Shown here: in pieces, positions 1 to 7,104 of the stretch
Layout of the letters: every line of letters starts with the position of its first letter
Numbering within the stretch: the stretch's first letter is position 1
Assembly (NCBI GenBank): GCA_021817025.1
Contig: JAKAWF010000024.1
Coordinates: 1 to 22,691, forward strand
From: a bacterium
Lineage (GTDB): Bacteria; Chloroflexota; Dormibacteria; UBA8260; Bog-877
Reading direction: 5' to 3'
Length of the DNA stretch: 22,691 bases
Notes under the pieces: model-generated
What the model was told of the DNA's origin: nothing
Seen by the model: only the letters and a program-made list of their open reading frames with translations
The model's database searches: none
Program-made: the position numbers and the translations under genes

Positions 1-1
1 G

Positions 2-238
2 CTTTTCACTACCCGCTTTGACGTGCCCTGGACGAACAACGCGAGTGAACGCGCGCTCAAAGGACCGAAGCGGCACCAAGCGGTGTCCGGGTACTGGCAT
101 ACCCATACAACCCTCGCTCGATACTGTCGGATCCACACCTATCTGGTCACCACTCGCAATCACGGCATCGGGGCCATCTCCGCCATCCACGCTGCCCTCA
201 TGGGCAGGCCCTGGCTCCCGACCCCGGTCACGACCTGA
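2..238 (+). pseudogene. IS66-family transposase, 3'-terminal fragment
   Basis: An open frame enters from the left edge of the window and stops at 236-238, giving about 78 residues. It reads like the C-terminal end of IS66-type DDE transposases: the block VPWTNNASERAL carries the last catalytic glutamate (in NNASER), and is followed by a basic stretch and a YLVTTRNHG segment. No start codon or upstream catalytic domain is in view. It may be the end of an intact element lying to the left, or a relic. The outer IS end should lie between the stop and about 293, where reading of the vapC remnant on the other strand begins. No target-site duplication can be tested from one side. The family call rests on remembered motif similarity. 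Confidence 0.7.
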
Positions 239-292
239 TCACCCCCGACCGCCGCTACCCCTGAATGGACACCCGGAGGGGGCCCAGCCTGG

Positions 293-502
293 TCAGCGGT
301 CCGCCGGTATCTTCTCCACCCTTGCCGAGAGCCTTCGCATGCTGGGTGCGCCGTCACCGGCGCCAGCCAGCAACTCAGCTCGAGTGATCACTGAGCAGGC
401 GGGTCGACTCGGACCGGCGGGGAGCGGGCGGAGCCCCGCCAGGTGATCGACGCCAACGTCGCTGTCGACCAGCAGCTCGGCCGCGCCCGTCCCACCCGGC
501 AC
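293..502 (-). pseudogene. vapC: VapC-type PIN-domain toxin, truncated remnant
   Basis: Reading from a GTG at 502 to a TGA at 293 gives about 69 residues. LLVDSDVGVDHLAG matches the first acidic motif of VapC PIN ribonucleases, and SVITRAELLAG matches the second conserved block, including its glutamate. Full VapC proteins have about 130 residues; the second half, with the remaining metal-binding aspartates, is absent. The frame closes after KIPADR, where VapC proteins normally carry on with a VDR-IAE-AG helix. The break falls close to the IS66 fragment, so truncation by the insertion is plausible. The start overlaps the end of the vapB remnant in another frame, as is usual for vapBC. The product would lack an intact active site. 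Confidence 0.55.
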
Positions 503-680
503 GGGGTGGCACGCCGGCCGCGATGCTGGGCGCCGACCCGGAGGTTCTGTCCAGGTCGTCATCGGTGCTTGGGAACGCGTCGATCGCTTCCCGAATCAGC
601 TGAGCCATTGGCAGCCCCTGGGCGCTCCCGCGCTCCAGCGGTCGCGCTCGCTGCGCCTCGGCAAGGCAGATCTGAGCCCT
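478..680 (-). pseudogene. vapB: VapB-type antitoxin, degraded remnant
   Basis: On the minus strand the frame below the in-frame TGA at 681-683 reads RAQICLAEAQRARPLERG and then LPMAQLIREAIDAF. This resembles ribbon-helix-helix VapB antitoxins of the type RTQIYLTEAQRARL...MAQLIREAID. The tail, DDDLDRTSGSAPSIAAGVPP followed by RAGWDG, matches the usual DLD...G..PD(I/L)...PPR..W end that precedes a vapC start. There is no start codon in the right place and no proper stop before the toxin, so the gene looks decayed. It lies directly upstream of the vapC remnant, in the normal gene order. The boundaries are approximate. Confidence 0.5.
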
Positions 681-782
681 TCAGCCATGTACATCTGGCA
701 GTATCCATGAGGCCGTTTGGCCCGGCCGCCGGTGTTGGCCACGCACGATGGAGGCGTTGATGGGCTCGTCTCGGAAGCTGTC

Positions 783-847
783 CAGGTGTAACTGCTCACA
801 GCCCTCGCCGCCCTCTGACCAGCGGGGGCTGTGAGCAGTTACACCTG
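783..847. repeat. Perfect 22-bp inverted repeat (large hairpin)
   Basis: The arm at 783-804 (CAGGTGTAACTGCTCACAGC plus CC) is exactly the reverse complement of 826-847. The inner bases 805-808 also pair with 822-825 (one G-T wobble), leaving a 13-nt loop. No run of T follows on either side, so a simple intrinsic terminator is unlikely. Both arms read inward from GTAACTGCTCACAG, which could be a pair of transposon ends with nearly everything between them deleted. The 8 bp on either side do not match as a target duplication. It lies in non-coding debris between the vapB remnant and the kinase operon. The rest of 684-1037 shows no convincing gene. Confidence 0.85.
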
Positions 848-1037
848 CCGAGTCAGCTCTCCACCACCGCTTCGAGCGGAACTGCACCCCCATCGACACT
901 GCCAGCGGCCGCCGGCCGGTCCGCCGCTTGGAAGGTCCGTCATGTGAGGTGAGGGCCGGGGGTTGTTGTCCAGGCTGCGGCGTGATTGAATCGATGCCTG
1001 ACCTCATCTGCCCGACTTGGGTTGCTGGTGACGACTC

Positions 1038-1065
1038 TCAGCTCGGTGGGCCGCCACCGAGCTGA
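1038..1065 (-). terminator. GC-rich hairpin over the kinase stop codon
   Basis: A 12-bp perfect stem (1038-1049 with 1054-1065) and a 4-nt loop cover the last codons and the TGA of the FGGY kinase gene. It is the last structure of the minus-strand operon. No U-tract follows on the transcript, so it would be an actinobacterial-style hairpin terminator without U-run, or an mRNA 3'-end stabiliser. The stem is directly visible; the function is inferred. Confidence 0.4.
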
Positions 1066-2516
1066 TGGACCACCGCATAGGTGGCTGGATAGAGCTGACG
1101 GTAGAGGGAGTAGAGCCAGTCGTAGGTTGCGGCCCGCTCCGGCCTGGGGGTGACCGTGGACACAACTGGATTCCACGATTGGTCAGCCCCGACCAGGCCG
1201 GCGCCCACTCCCGCCATCCAGGCATCGCCGTAGCTGGCGCCGACCGACTCACGATGCACCTCCTGGGTCAGTCCACAAACGTCTGACACAATTTGTAACC
1301 ACGACTGCCCTTTGGTACCACCACCCACGGCCGCGACTCTGAGGGGAGGGCCAGCCACCTCCGCCATCGCCTGGAGGTTGTGGCGAACCCCGAAGGCCGT
1401 CGCCTCCAGTAGGGCTCGGAAGATGTGACCCCTGCCGTGGTGGAGGGTGAGTCCCGCAATGACCCCGCGGGCTCCCGGATCAAAGATTGGTGTCCTCTCC
1501 CCGGCGAAGTAGGGGAGCGCCAGCAATCCGTCTGCGCCCGGCGGGACATTGGAAGCCGCCTCGAAGAGCTCGTCGAAGTCACGACCCGTGAGCTCCCGGA
1601 ACCAGGTGGTGAGGGCTCCGGAGGTGGCCATCCCGGCCGCCAGCGTCAGCTGTCCCGGAAAGACACCTCTGGTGAGCCAGAGTCCGGAACTCGGACGGGC
1701 GGAACTTGAGACCTGGATCAGGAACATGGTGGTGCCATACATCAGCATGAGATCACCTGGCTCTTTCACCTCGACCGAGGTCGCCTCAGCCCAGGCGTCG
1801 ATGGTGCCCGCCATGACCGGGGTGCCGACCCGAAGTCCGGTTGCCGCTGACGCTCCGGGCGTCACTGACCCCGCCTTCTCGAACGGCGAGCAGAGTCTGG
1901 GGAGTTCCACTCCCGGAGCTATGAGGTCGGCCCAGTCGGATGCCCAAGACTGAGCTCTCAGATCGTAGAGCGGGTTGCACTGGCTGGCGGAATGGTGATC
2001 AAGCACGTACTCGCCGGTCAGCCGATGCACGACGTGAGAGCTGGCCATGAAGAACCGCCGACAGCGCTCCCAGACCTGCGGCTCGTGGCGGCGCAGCCAG
2101 AGCAGCTTGGGCCCGATCGCCTGAGATGTCAGGGGCGAGCCACCCCGAGCCAGCACTTGCTGCGAGCCGAGCTCCTCATTCAGATCGTCGATCTCCTGGG
2201 AGGCGCGGGTATCGATTCCGTAGAGAATCGCGGGGCGGAGAGGGCGCCCATCATCCTGGGCGGGCAAGAGACACGGACCGATGCCGCTCACGCACACCGC
2301 CGAGGGCAGGACCGCTCCGGGGGGCAACAACTCCCGGCAGATGGCCGTGAAGTCGTCCCACCAGATGGAGTCGGCGTCGTGCTCGAACCAGCCCGGTTTG
2401 GGCATGGAGGTTGCGTGGGCGCACTCGGCCCGGCGCAACACCTGCCCGGTGGCATCCGTCAGGCAGCCTTTGGTGGAGGAGGTGCCGATGTCAACCCCCA
2501 TCAGGACCTCGGTCAT
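1038..2516 (-). CDS. FGGY-family sugar kinase
   Basis: This is a 492-residue protein of the FGGY family (xylulokinase, ribulokinase, fuculokinase, gluconokinase and relatives), cytoplasmic enzymes that phosphorylate a ketose, polyol or sugar acid with ATP. The N-terminal phosphate-binding loop GVDIGTSSTK (residues 7-16) is intact. The usual catalytic aspartate is D240 in GTIDAWAEAT. A second ATPase loop, MYGTT, is at about 259-263, and the C-terminal adenosine-site signature GGGTKGQSWLQIVSDVCG is at about 398-415. Length is normal for the family. The ATG at 2516 overlaps the TGA of the isomerase gene by 4 bp, so translation is probably coupled. The substrate is presumably the ketose made by that isomerase. 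Sequence alone does not separate xylulose, ribulose, fuculose or another sugar. Confidence 0.92.
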   Translation of the reverse strand: MTEVLMGVDIGTSSTKGCLTDATGQVLRRAECAHATSMPKPGWFEHDADSIWWDDFTAICRELLPPGAVLPSAVCVSGIGPCLLPAQDDGRPLRPAILYGIDTRASQEIDDLNEELGSQQVLARGGSPLTSQAIGPKLLWLRRHEPQVWERCRRFFMASSHVVHRLTGEYVLDHHSASQCNPLYDLRAQSWASDWADLIAPGVELPRLCSPFEKAGSVTPGASAATGLRVGTPVMAGTIDAWAEATSVEVKEPGDLMLMYGTTMFLIQVSSSARPSSGLWLTRGVFPGQLTLAAGMATSGALTTWFRELTGRDFDELFEAASNVPPGADGLLALPYFAGERTPIFDPGARGVIAGLTLHHGRGHIFRALLEATAFGVRHNLQAMAEVAGPPLRVAAVGGGTKGQSWLQIVSDVCGLTQEVHRESVGASYGDAWMAGVGAGLVGADQSWNPVVSTVTPRPERAATYDWLYSLYRQLYPATYAVVHQLGGGPPS

Positions 2517-3931
2517 GAGGCTCGGCCGAACCCGTCGTAGTCGATGTCGGCCAGGTGGCAGAAGGCGCGCAGCGCCTGCAGGTGGTCGCCTGGCACGGCA
2601 TGGATGTGATTGGCGCCGAAGCGACTGAGCACCTCATCCGAAGAAGCCGCCATGCGCACGAAGGCGTGCGGCCATTCGTAGGTGGATGCTCTCATCAGCC
2701 GCTGGGTGGTCTCGTCGTCAAGATTGACGATCTCGCCCTTGATCACCTGCATCCGGTAGCGCCCGTTGGGCCGATTGAGCCGGGCCAGAGTGATCTCGCC
2801 GGGGGCGGCGACGTGGTGGATCGAAGCCCCTCCTGCGGGGAAGTAGAAGCCCTCCGGAAGCAGGTGGACTCGGCTCATGTTCTCCAGCGGATCGTCGGAT
2901 CGTGCCGCGTACCAGGTCGCGTGCTGACCGGAGTTGCAGAGGTCCCAGACATCGTTGTCGCGGTCGTAGCAGCGGAGGTCGGCGAAGAGAACCGGCGTTC
3001 CGCTCAGATGCTTGAGGATCTGCATCGTCAGCGCCCCATCCATGTCCGCCTCGGTGGCGCACACGTGGGTCGGCTTGGGGCCCTCCCAGTCGTAGGGGTC
3101 GTTCAGGAAGGCCTCGGTCACGTCCATGGTCGCGAAGTGGGTGGTGAGCTCCGGCTGGCCCTTGATCCCGGAGAAGTCGAGATGCCATTCGTCGATGATC
3201 TCCCGCATCGCGTGGTAGGAGCGAACCTGTCGCTCGAGCAGTTCCGGAGTCAGCTGCTGACCGTCGTAGTGGACCTCGGCTGCGTTGGCCTCCAGCCATT
3301 CCCGCCCGGCGCGGGCCCGGTCCCCGTTGACCAGCTCAGCCCGGCGAACCACCTCCCACTGGTCGATCTCCTCGACATCGATCCCAAACTTCGCCATCCA
3401 CTGAGCGGGGTCGGCTACGGCGGTGTACATCCCCATCGGGCGGCCGCCTATGCGTCCAAAGGTTCGCCCGCGCAGGCCGCTCTGCGCGGATCCCGCCGCG
3501 ATCCAGGAGAGCACCCTGGCTGTGACCTCGGGCTCAGCGATGTCGCCCCAGGCTCTGCCATGACGGCGGCCCGTCTGGTCGAGGGCGCCCGCTGCCGCCA
3601 GCATTCCCACCATCCCGGGGTACTTGGGGGAGATGTTGGAGAAGAGCAGGATCGGACTCGGAGTCTGGGTTGCCGCCAGAACCGAGAAGTGTGGGAATGC
3701 CCACACCGGGATGTTGAAGATGGTGACGTCGGGGTGACTGGCGGCGACTCGGCTGGCCTGGCTGACAGCCAGCTCGTTGTCCTCGATGATCGCCTCCGCA
3801 GTCACCACCTCATACCCTTGGGCGCGGAGCCGGCTGGCAATCTGTTGCTCGACCCCGCGCACGAACTCGCGGAGATCTCGGTTGACAAAGCTTCGCCCAT
3901 CAGAGAAGTTGAGCAGTCCGACTCTAGCCAT
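2513..3931 (-). CDS. L-fucose/L-arabinose isomerase-like sugar isomerase
   Basis: This 472-residue protein is of the fucose/arabinose isomerase fold, expected to interconvert an aldose and a ketose using a divalent metal. E294 (in ATEADMDGA) and D318 (in FADLR) are 24 residues apart, the same spacing as the metal ligands E337 and D361 of E. coli FucI. A histidine-rich C-terminal segment, NHIHAVPGDH (441-450), is the candidate for the third ligand. An N-terminal Rossmann-like part holds IGGRPMGMYTA (161-171) and FGIDVEEIDQWEV (182-194), typical of the short members of the family; classical FucI is near 590 residues. The ribosome binding site GGAGG lies inside the last codons of the upstream lacI-type gene, 7 nt before the ATG, so the genes are one operon. 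The true sugar is unknown. Confidence 0.88.
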   Translation of the reverse strand: MARVGLLNFSDGRSFVNRDLREFVRGVEQQIASRLRAQGYEVVTAEAIIEDNELAVSQASRVAASHPDVTIFNIPVWAFPHFSVLAATQTPSPILLFSNISPKYPGMVGMLAAAGALDQTGRRHGRAWGDIAEPEVTARVLSWIAAGSAQSGLRGRTFGRIGGRPMGMYTAVADPAQWMAKFGIDVEEIDQWEVVRRAELVNGDRARAGREWLEANAAEVHYDGQQLTPELLERQVRSYHAMREIIDEWHLDFSGIKGQPELTTHFATMDVTEAFLNDPYDWEGPKPTHVCATEADMDGALTMQILKHLSGTPVLFADLRCYDRDNDVWDLCNSGQHATWYAARSDDPLENMSRVHLLPEGFYFPAGGASIHHVAAPGEITLARLNRPNGRYRMQVIKGEIVNLDDETTQRLMRASTYEWPHAFVRMAASSDEVLSRFGANHIHAVPGDHLQALRAFCHLADIDYDGFGRAS

Positions 3932-3934
3932 GTA

Positions 3935-4963
3935 TCACCCTCCCCTTACCGGATGTCGGCGACTTTGCGAGGACTGGCGGATCTCCAGGTGGCACTCGAA
4001 GCAGATCCGCTGAGGCGGCATGGAACTGTCCGCCATGCGCAGGAAGAGGCGGTCCACCGCCGCCTCCGACATCTCCTTGAGCGGCTGTGCCAGGGTCGTG
4101 AGCGGTGGGTCCAGCAGGCTCGCCCAAGGAGGATCGTCAAAGGCGACTATGCCGAGCTGGTCAGGGAGCCGGACGCGGTGGGCGCGCAGCGCCTCCAGCG
4201 CTCCGATGGTCATCTGGTTGTTGGCTATCATCAGCGCGTCCAGACCGGGTCTCTCTCGCAGCAGTAGCTCAGCTGCCTGGCGGCCGCCCTCCACCGTGAA
4301 GTGCCCGATCGCTGCGGTCGGGGTCATCCCGGCGGCCTGGATCGCGGCCCGATACCCAGCCAGGCGCTCGGCCGCGGTCCAGACCGTTTCCCTGCCGCCG
4401 ATGAAACCTATGCTCCGACGTCCCGAGTCGATCAGCAGTTGGGTGCCTCTCGCGACAGCCGCGGCGTTGTCGGTGACGACCGCGTCCGCCCGCGGATCCG
4501 CGACCGGACGGTCAAAGGCAACGACCGGTATCCCGAGGTCCATCAGGTGGGAGACGGAGGCGTTCCCATCGGCGGTGGGGGAGATGACGACCCCCATCAC
4601 CCGCTCGGCCGCCATGACCTCGAGGTAGGAGGCCTGCTTGCCAGTGTCCTCAGCGCTGTTGCAGAGCAGGACCCTGGTCCCGCGATCGTAGAGGGCGGCC
4701 TCGATCGCTCTGACCATGGCGGCGAAATGGGGGTTCTCGATGTCTGAGACCAGCACCCCCACGGTGGCGGTCTGCCCCCGTCGGAGATTGCGAGCCAGCT
4801 GACTGGGCTGGTAGTCGAACCGGCGGGCGGCCGCAAGCACCCGGTCTCGGGCCTCCTCGGAGACCGGGCGAGAGCCGCTCATGACACGTGACACGGTGGC
4901 CGGGGAGACGCCGGCAAGCTTGGCCACGTCACCGATGCGCAGACGCCGAGGCGGAAGATTCAT
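3935..4963 (-). CDS. LacI-family transcriptional regulator
   Basis: This 342-residue regulator has an N-terminal helix-turn-helix, IGDVAKLAGVSPATVSRVMS (residues 10-29), then the YQPSQLARNL hinge region (51-60) and a periplasmic-binding-protein-like ligand domain (about 65-335) with VGVLVSDIENPHF and a late GIVAFDD. The ATG at 4963 was chosen because the HTH starts right after it, as in LacI proteins; the open frame runs 60 codons further up but that extension resembles no domain. An AAGG sits 6 nt upstream of the ATG. It is first in the operon with the isomerase (3-bp gap) and kinase, so it is probably autoregulated. It probably represses both this operon and the divergent TRAP genes through the operator at 5313-5326, with release by a sugar or sugar phosphate. 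Confidence 0.93.
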   Translation of the reverse strand: MNLPPRRLRIGDVAKLAGVSPATVSRVMSGSRPVSEEARDRVLAAARRFDYQPSQLARNLRRGQTATVGVLVSDIENPHFAAMVRAIEAALYDRGTRVLLCNSAEDTGKQASYLEVMAAERVMGVVISPTADGNASVSHLMDLGIPVVAFDRPVADPRADAVVTDNAAAVARGTQLLIDSGRRSIGFIGGRETVWTAAERLAGYRAAIQAAGMTPTAAIGHFTVEGGRQAAELLLRERPGLDALMIANNQMTIGALEALRAHRVRLPDQLGIVAFDDPPWASLLDPPLTTLAQPLKEMSEAAVDRLFLRMADSSMPPQRICFECHLEIRQSSQSRRHPVRGG

Positions 4964-4979
4964 GAAAACCTTATCCAAA

Positions 4980-5008
4980 CAATCGCACAACCCGTCTCTT
5001 CCCGTCAA
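4980..5008 (-). promoter_or_regulatory. Weak candidate promoter for the lacI operon
   Basis: On the minus strand TTGACG (5008-5003) is followed after 17 nt by CGATTG (4985-4980), ending about 17 nt before the LacI start codon. The -35 is good and the -10 poor. Nearby, TGAAAACCTTATCC (4965-4978) has partial dyad symmetry like a LacI operator but lacks the central CG. Offered only as a candidate. Confidence 0.25.
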
Positions 5009-5057
5009 CTGATCAGGCTCGCGGCGGCCCCGCGCGGCTGACCGAGCTAGACTCCGT

Positions 5058-5072
5058 GCCCGGGCCCCGGGC
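5058..5072. repeat. 15-bp GC palindrome in the divergent control region
   Basis: GCCCGGG-C-CCCGGGC forms a perfect 7-bp dyad around one central base, midway between the lacI-type gene and dctP. It may be a binding site or just chance in GC-rich DNA. A TAGACT (5048-5053), resembling an actinobacterial -10 on the plus strand, lies just before it. No conserved gene was found in 4964-5369. Confidence 0.4.
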
Positions 5073-5269
5073 CTCGGCCCAGCGGTCCGATAGGCGTCGT
5101 CGTCGATCACTGGGACTTGTCTGGGGGCCGTCAAGGAGATCACAATGCCGCCCCCGATGTGGCAGTGAGCGTCACTCCCGAGACTTCAGCGGCGGTTTGG
5201 CGGCGCTGGTCCGGAGGGGTTGTGCTGGTCCACGATGAGGGCCGGACCGAATCCGACCCCCGCGCAGGG

Positions 5270-5298
5270 TTGACACCCCCTGTGGCCGGTGCTATATT
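5270..5298 (+). promoter_or_regulatory. Strong housekeeping-sigma promoter for the TRAP operon
   Basis: A perfect -35 hexamer TTGACA (5270-5275) is separated by exactly 17 nt from TATATT (5293-5298), which differs from the consensus -10 at one position. Transcription would start near 5305, about 65 nt upstream of the dctP start. This is the clearest promoter in the window, and it stands out in GC-rich DNA. A LacI-type operator lies immediately downstream, where bound repressor would block initiation or escape. Confidence 0.75.
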
Positions 5299-5301
5299 CG
5301 C

Positions 5302-5334
5302 GCCAGCTTGACGGAAACCGATTGCCAAGCTGGC
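5302..5334 (+). repeat. 9-bp inverted repeat flanking the operator
   Basis: GCCAGCTTG (5302-5310) pairs exactly with CAAGCTGGC (5326-5334), with 15 nt between them. It begins at the expected transcription start and encloses the LacI-type operator; its centre is within 2 bp of the operator centre. It could extend the protein-binding site, or form a 5'-UTR hairpin in the dctP mRNA. Confidence 0.6.
5313..5326. promoter_or_regulatory. Putative LacI-family operator
   Basis: GGAAACCGATTGCC fits the dyad GGNAANCGNTTNCC, the classic LacI/GalR operator pattern with a central CG. It is centred about 14 nt after the predicted transcription start of the TRAP operon and about 350 bp from the divergent lacI-type gene. 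The symmetry is directly seen; regulator assignment is inferred from the neighbour. Confidence 0.65.
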
Positions 5335-5355
5335 TCACGCCCTGTGAAAGGCGGC

Positions 5356-5363
5356 AAAGGAGG
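5356..5363 (+). promoter_or_regulatory. Ribosome binding site fixing the dctP start
   Basis: AAAGGAGG is a near-perfect Shine-Dalgarno sequence. It abuts an ATG at 5364 and stands 6 nt before the in-frame ATG at 5370. The normal spacing favours 5370 as the start and rules out the in-frame GTG at 5289, which lies upstream of the transcription start. Confidence 0.75.
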
Positions 5364-5369
5364 ATGGGT

Positions 5370-6434
5370 ATGGCGCTACCGAATCGGCGATCGAAGTGGG
5401 TTGTGCCGCTTGCGGGTGCGCTCCTGCTCGTGGCGGGCTGCGGTAGCACCGCAGCGACCAAGGCTCCGACTTCAACGAGCATGCCCAAGGTGACCTTGAA
5501 GTGGTCATGTCCCTGCCTCTCCGCAGCACCGCAGGCGCCGGAGACAGAGGCTCTCTATCGGACGGCGGCCCAAGTTTTCAGCCTGACCCACGGGGCCGTC
5601 ACAATTGAGATCTTCCCCAACAGCAGCCTCCTGCCTGAAGCCACTGAGTTCGAGGGGGTGCAGGCGAACACCGCTCAGATGTCCGACAGCAGTGGCGACG
5701 AATACCAGGCCCAGCTTCCGCAGGGCATGATCTACGAGATTCCCTATCTGTTCACGAGCTTCTCCCAGGAGCAACAGGTATTCAACAGCGCCTATGGCAA
5801 GAAACTCAACGCTCTGATTTCGGCGAAGCTGGGGGTCCACATTCTCGGCATCCAGGATCTTGGAGCTCGCGAACTTGACCTCAATACCACCAAGAAGATA
5901 ATGACCCCCGCCGACATGGCCGGCATCAAGCTGCGGATGCCGCCGGGAACCTATTGGACCCAGCTCGGGGAAGCGATGGGGGGGAATGTGACTCCCGTCG
6001 GGTTCACTGAAATCTACCTCTCCCTTCAAACCGGCGTAGTGCAAGCGCAGGACAATCCCCTGCCAACTGACATCGCCGACAAGTTCTACCAGGTCACCAA
6101 GCAGATCGTCCTGACCAACCATGTCATCGAGCCCGTCATGCCGACGATCAACAACACCGCCTGGAACGAGCTCTCCCCGGCAGAGCAGGCTGATCTCGTC
6201 ACGGCGGTAACTCAGCAGGACAACTGGGCCAGCCAACAGGTCGCCGCTCAGCAGGCCAGTGACATTCAGTTTCTCAAGAGTCACGGCCTGAAGGTGTATT
6301 CGCCGGACATAGCGGCATTCCGCGCGCCGGCCCTCAAGTCCTTCCTGTGTGACCCGGCCTACGGAGGATCGATGCTGCCAGGCATGCTTCCCTACGTCGA
6401 GAAGCTAACTGGGGCCACCCCTCCGACTTGCTGA
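5370..6434 (+). CDS. dctP: TRAP transporter solute-binding lipoprotein (DctP)
   Basis: This 354-residue extracellular receptor of a tripartite TRAP transporter captures the ligand and delivers it to DctQM using an ion gradient. A short basic N-terminus and hydrophobic stretch end in the lipobox LVAGC (cysteine 24), so it should be lipid-anchored, as expected for a single-membrane cell. Family blocks present are GIKLRMP (about 185-191) with the conserved ligand-pairing arginine R189, and EIYLSLQTGVVQAQDNPL (about 214-231). That arginine usually contacts a carboxylate, which points to a sugar acid or another acidic ligand, although some TRAP receptors bind neutral sugars. It is first in the plus-strand operon and its promoter carries a LacI-type operator. 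An unusual WSCPCLSAAPQAP stretch (45-57), with two extra cysteines, precedes the first helix. Confidence 0.93.
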   Translation: MALPNRRSKWVVPLAGALLLVAGCGSTAATKAPTSTSMPKVTLKWSCPCLSAAPQAPETEALYRTAAQVFSLTHGAVTIEIFPNSSLLPEATEFEGVQANTAQMSDSSGDEYQAQLPQGMIYEIPYLFTSFSQEQQVFNSAYGKKLNALISAKLGVHILGIQDLGARELDLNTTKKIMTPADMAGIKLRMPPGTYWTQLGEAMGGNVTPVGFTEIYLSLQTGVVQAQDNPLPTDIADKFYQVTKQIVLTNHVIEPVMPTINNTAWNELSPAEQADLVTAVTQQDNWASQQVAAQQASDIQFLKSHGLKVYSPDIAAFRAPALKSFLCDPAYGGSMLPGMLPYVEKLTGATPPTC

Positions 6435-6444
6435 TTACCGCACT

Positions 6445-7104
6445 GTGACCATGTTCAAGCGGGGACCCTCCCGAAACTCCGGCCAAGGGCCGGAGCCCGA
6501 GGGGGGGGCCCCGCTCGGGCCCCGGTTCCGGCACAGGTGGCACCAGGCCTGGGAACTGAGCCAGCCGCCCAGCTACCAGGTCGAGGCCGAGGCCGGGCCT
6601 CGGCTCGAGCCCAAGATGGGGCGGATCGAGTCGGTGGAGGAGGCGCTGGCGTCCATTGCCTTCTTCGGCACCTTCGCGGCCATAGTCGTTGAGGTCGTGG
6701 CTCGATCCGTATTCGATCGTCCTGTCGTCTGGTCCCTCGAGTTGCCGACTTACTTGTTCTTCTGGGCCTTCTCCCTGGCGGCGGGCCTCAGCGATTGGAG
6801 GGACGAACAAATCAGCTTCACGCTGCTGGCAAACAAGCTTCCGGAACGCGTGAGGCTTGGCTCCTCGGCCCTTGCGAACATCCTCATAGCCGTTCCCATG
6901 TTGCTTGTCGTGCCTGGAACATTGTCGTTTCTTTCCTATGAGAGTGGTCAACCAAGTGCCGGCCTTCCGTTCAATCAGGTGTGGGGCTACGCCGGGGTTG
7001 TCCTGCTCTTCGGGCTGGGCGCGATTCTGCGGGGACGTCTCTGCGTACAACAACTGTGGCGGCTGGGGTCCTTGATGAGACACCGCGGACATCCTGCCCG
7101 GTGA
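6445..7104 (+). CDS. dctQ: TRAP transporter small permease (DctQ)
   Basis: This is the four-helix small membrane subunit that bridges receptor and large permease. Hydrophobic segments lie at about residues 65-88, 100-118, 138-160 and 178-195, with a charged SDWRDEQISF loop between the second and third, typical of DctQ. From the GTG at 6445 the protein has 219 residues, longer than the usual 160-180. The extra 57 N-terminal residues are rich in Pro, Glu, Gly and Arg and come before an in-frame ATG at 6616 (MGRIESVEEA), close to where DctQ proteins normally begin. Neither 6445, 6451 nor 6616 has a convincing Shine-Dalgarno, so the start is unresolved. The gene begins 10 bp after dctP, and its TGA overlaps the dctM GTG. 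Confidence 0.88.
   Translation: MTMFKRGPSRNSGQGPEPEGGAPLGPRFRHRWHQAWELSQPPSYQVEAEAGPRLEPKMGRIESVEEALASIAFFGTFAAIVVEVVARSVFDRPVVWSLELPTYLFFWAFSLAAGLSDWRDEQISFTLLANKLPERVRLGSSALANILIAVPMLLVVPGTLSFLSYESGQPSAGLPFNQVWGYAGVVLLFGLGAILRGRLCVQQLWRLGSLMRHRGHPAR

Noticed and set aside
443..760. Plus-strand frames of about 100 codons in the left intergenic region
   Set aside because: They are opposite the vapBC remnant, have no similarity that I recognise, and look like chance frames.
783..847. CRISPR or intrinsic terminator interpretation of the large inverted repeat
   Set aside because: Only one inverted pair, no direct repeats with spacers, and no T-tract on either side.
2555..4267. A 570-codon open frame on the plus strand, antisense to the isomerase and the lacI-type gene
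   Set aside because: It is the mirror of two clearly conserved genes in GC-rich DNA, has no recognisable domain and no Shine-Dalgarno, and breaks the operon logic.
4964..5143. 60-codon N-terminal extension of the LacI-family regulator
   Set aside because: The HTH begins a few residues after the ATG at 4963 as is normal; the extension is Arg-rich, without a domain, and would cover the control region.
5289..5369. GTG start for dctP at 5289
   Set aside because: It lies at or before the predicted transcription start and has no ribosome binding site, whereas 5370 has AAAGGAGG and gives a standard lipoprotein signal.
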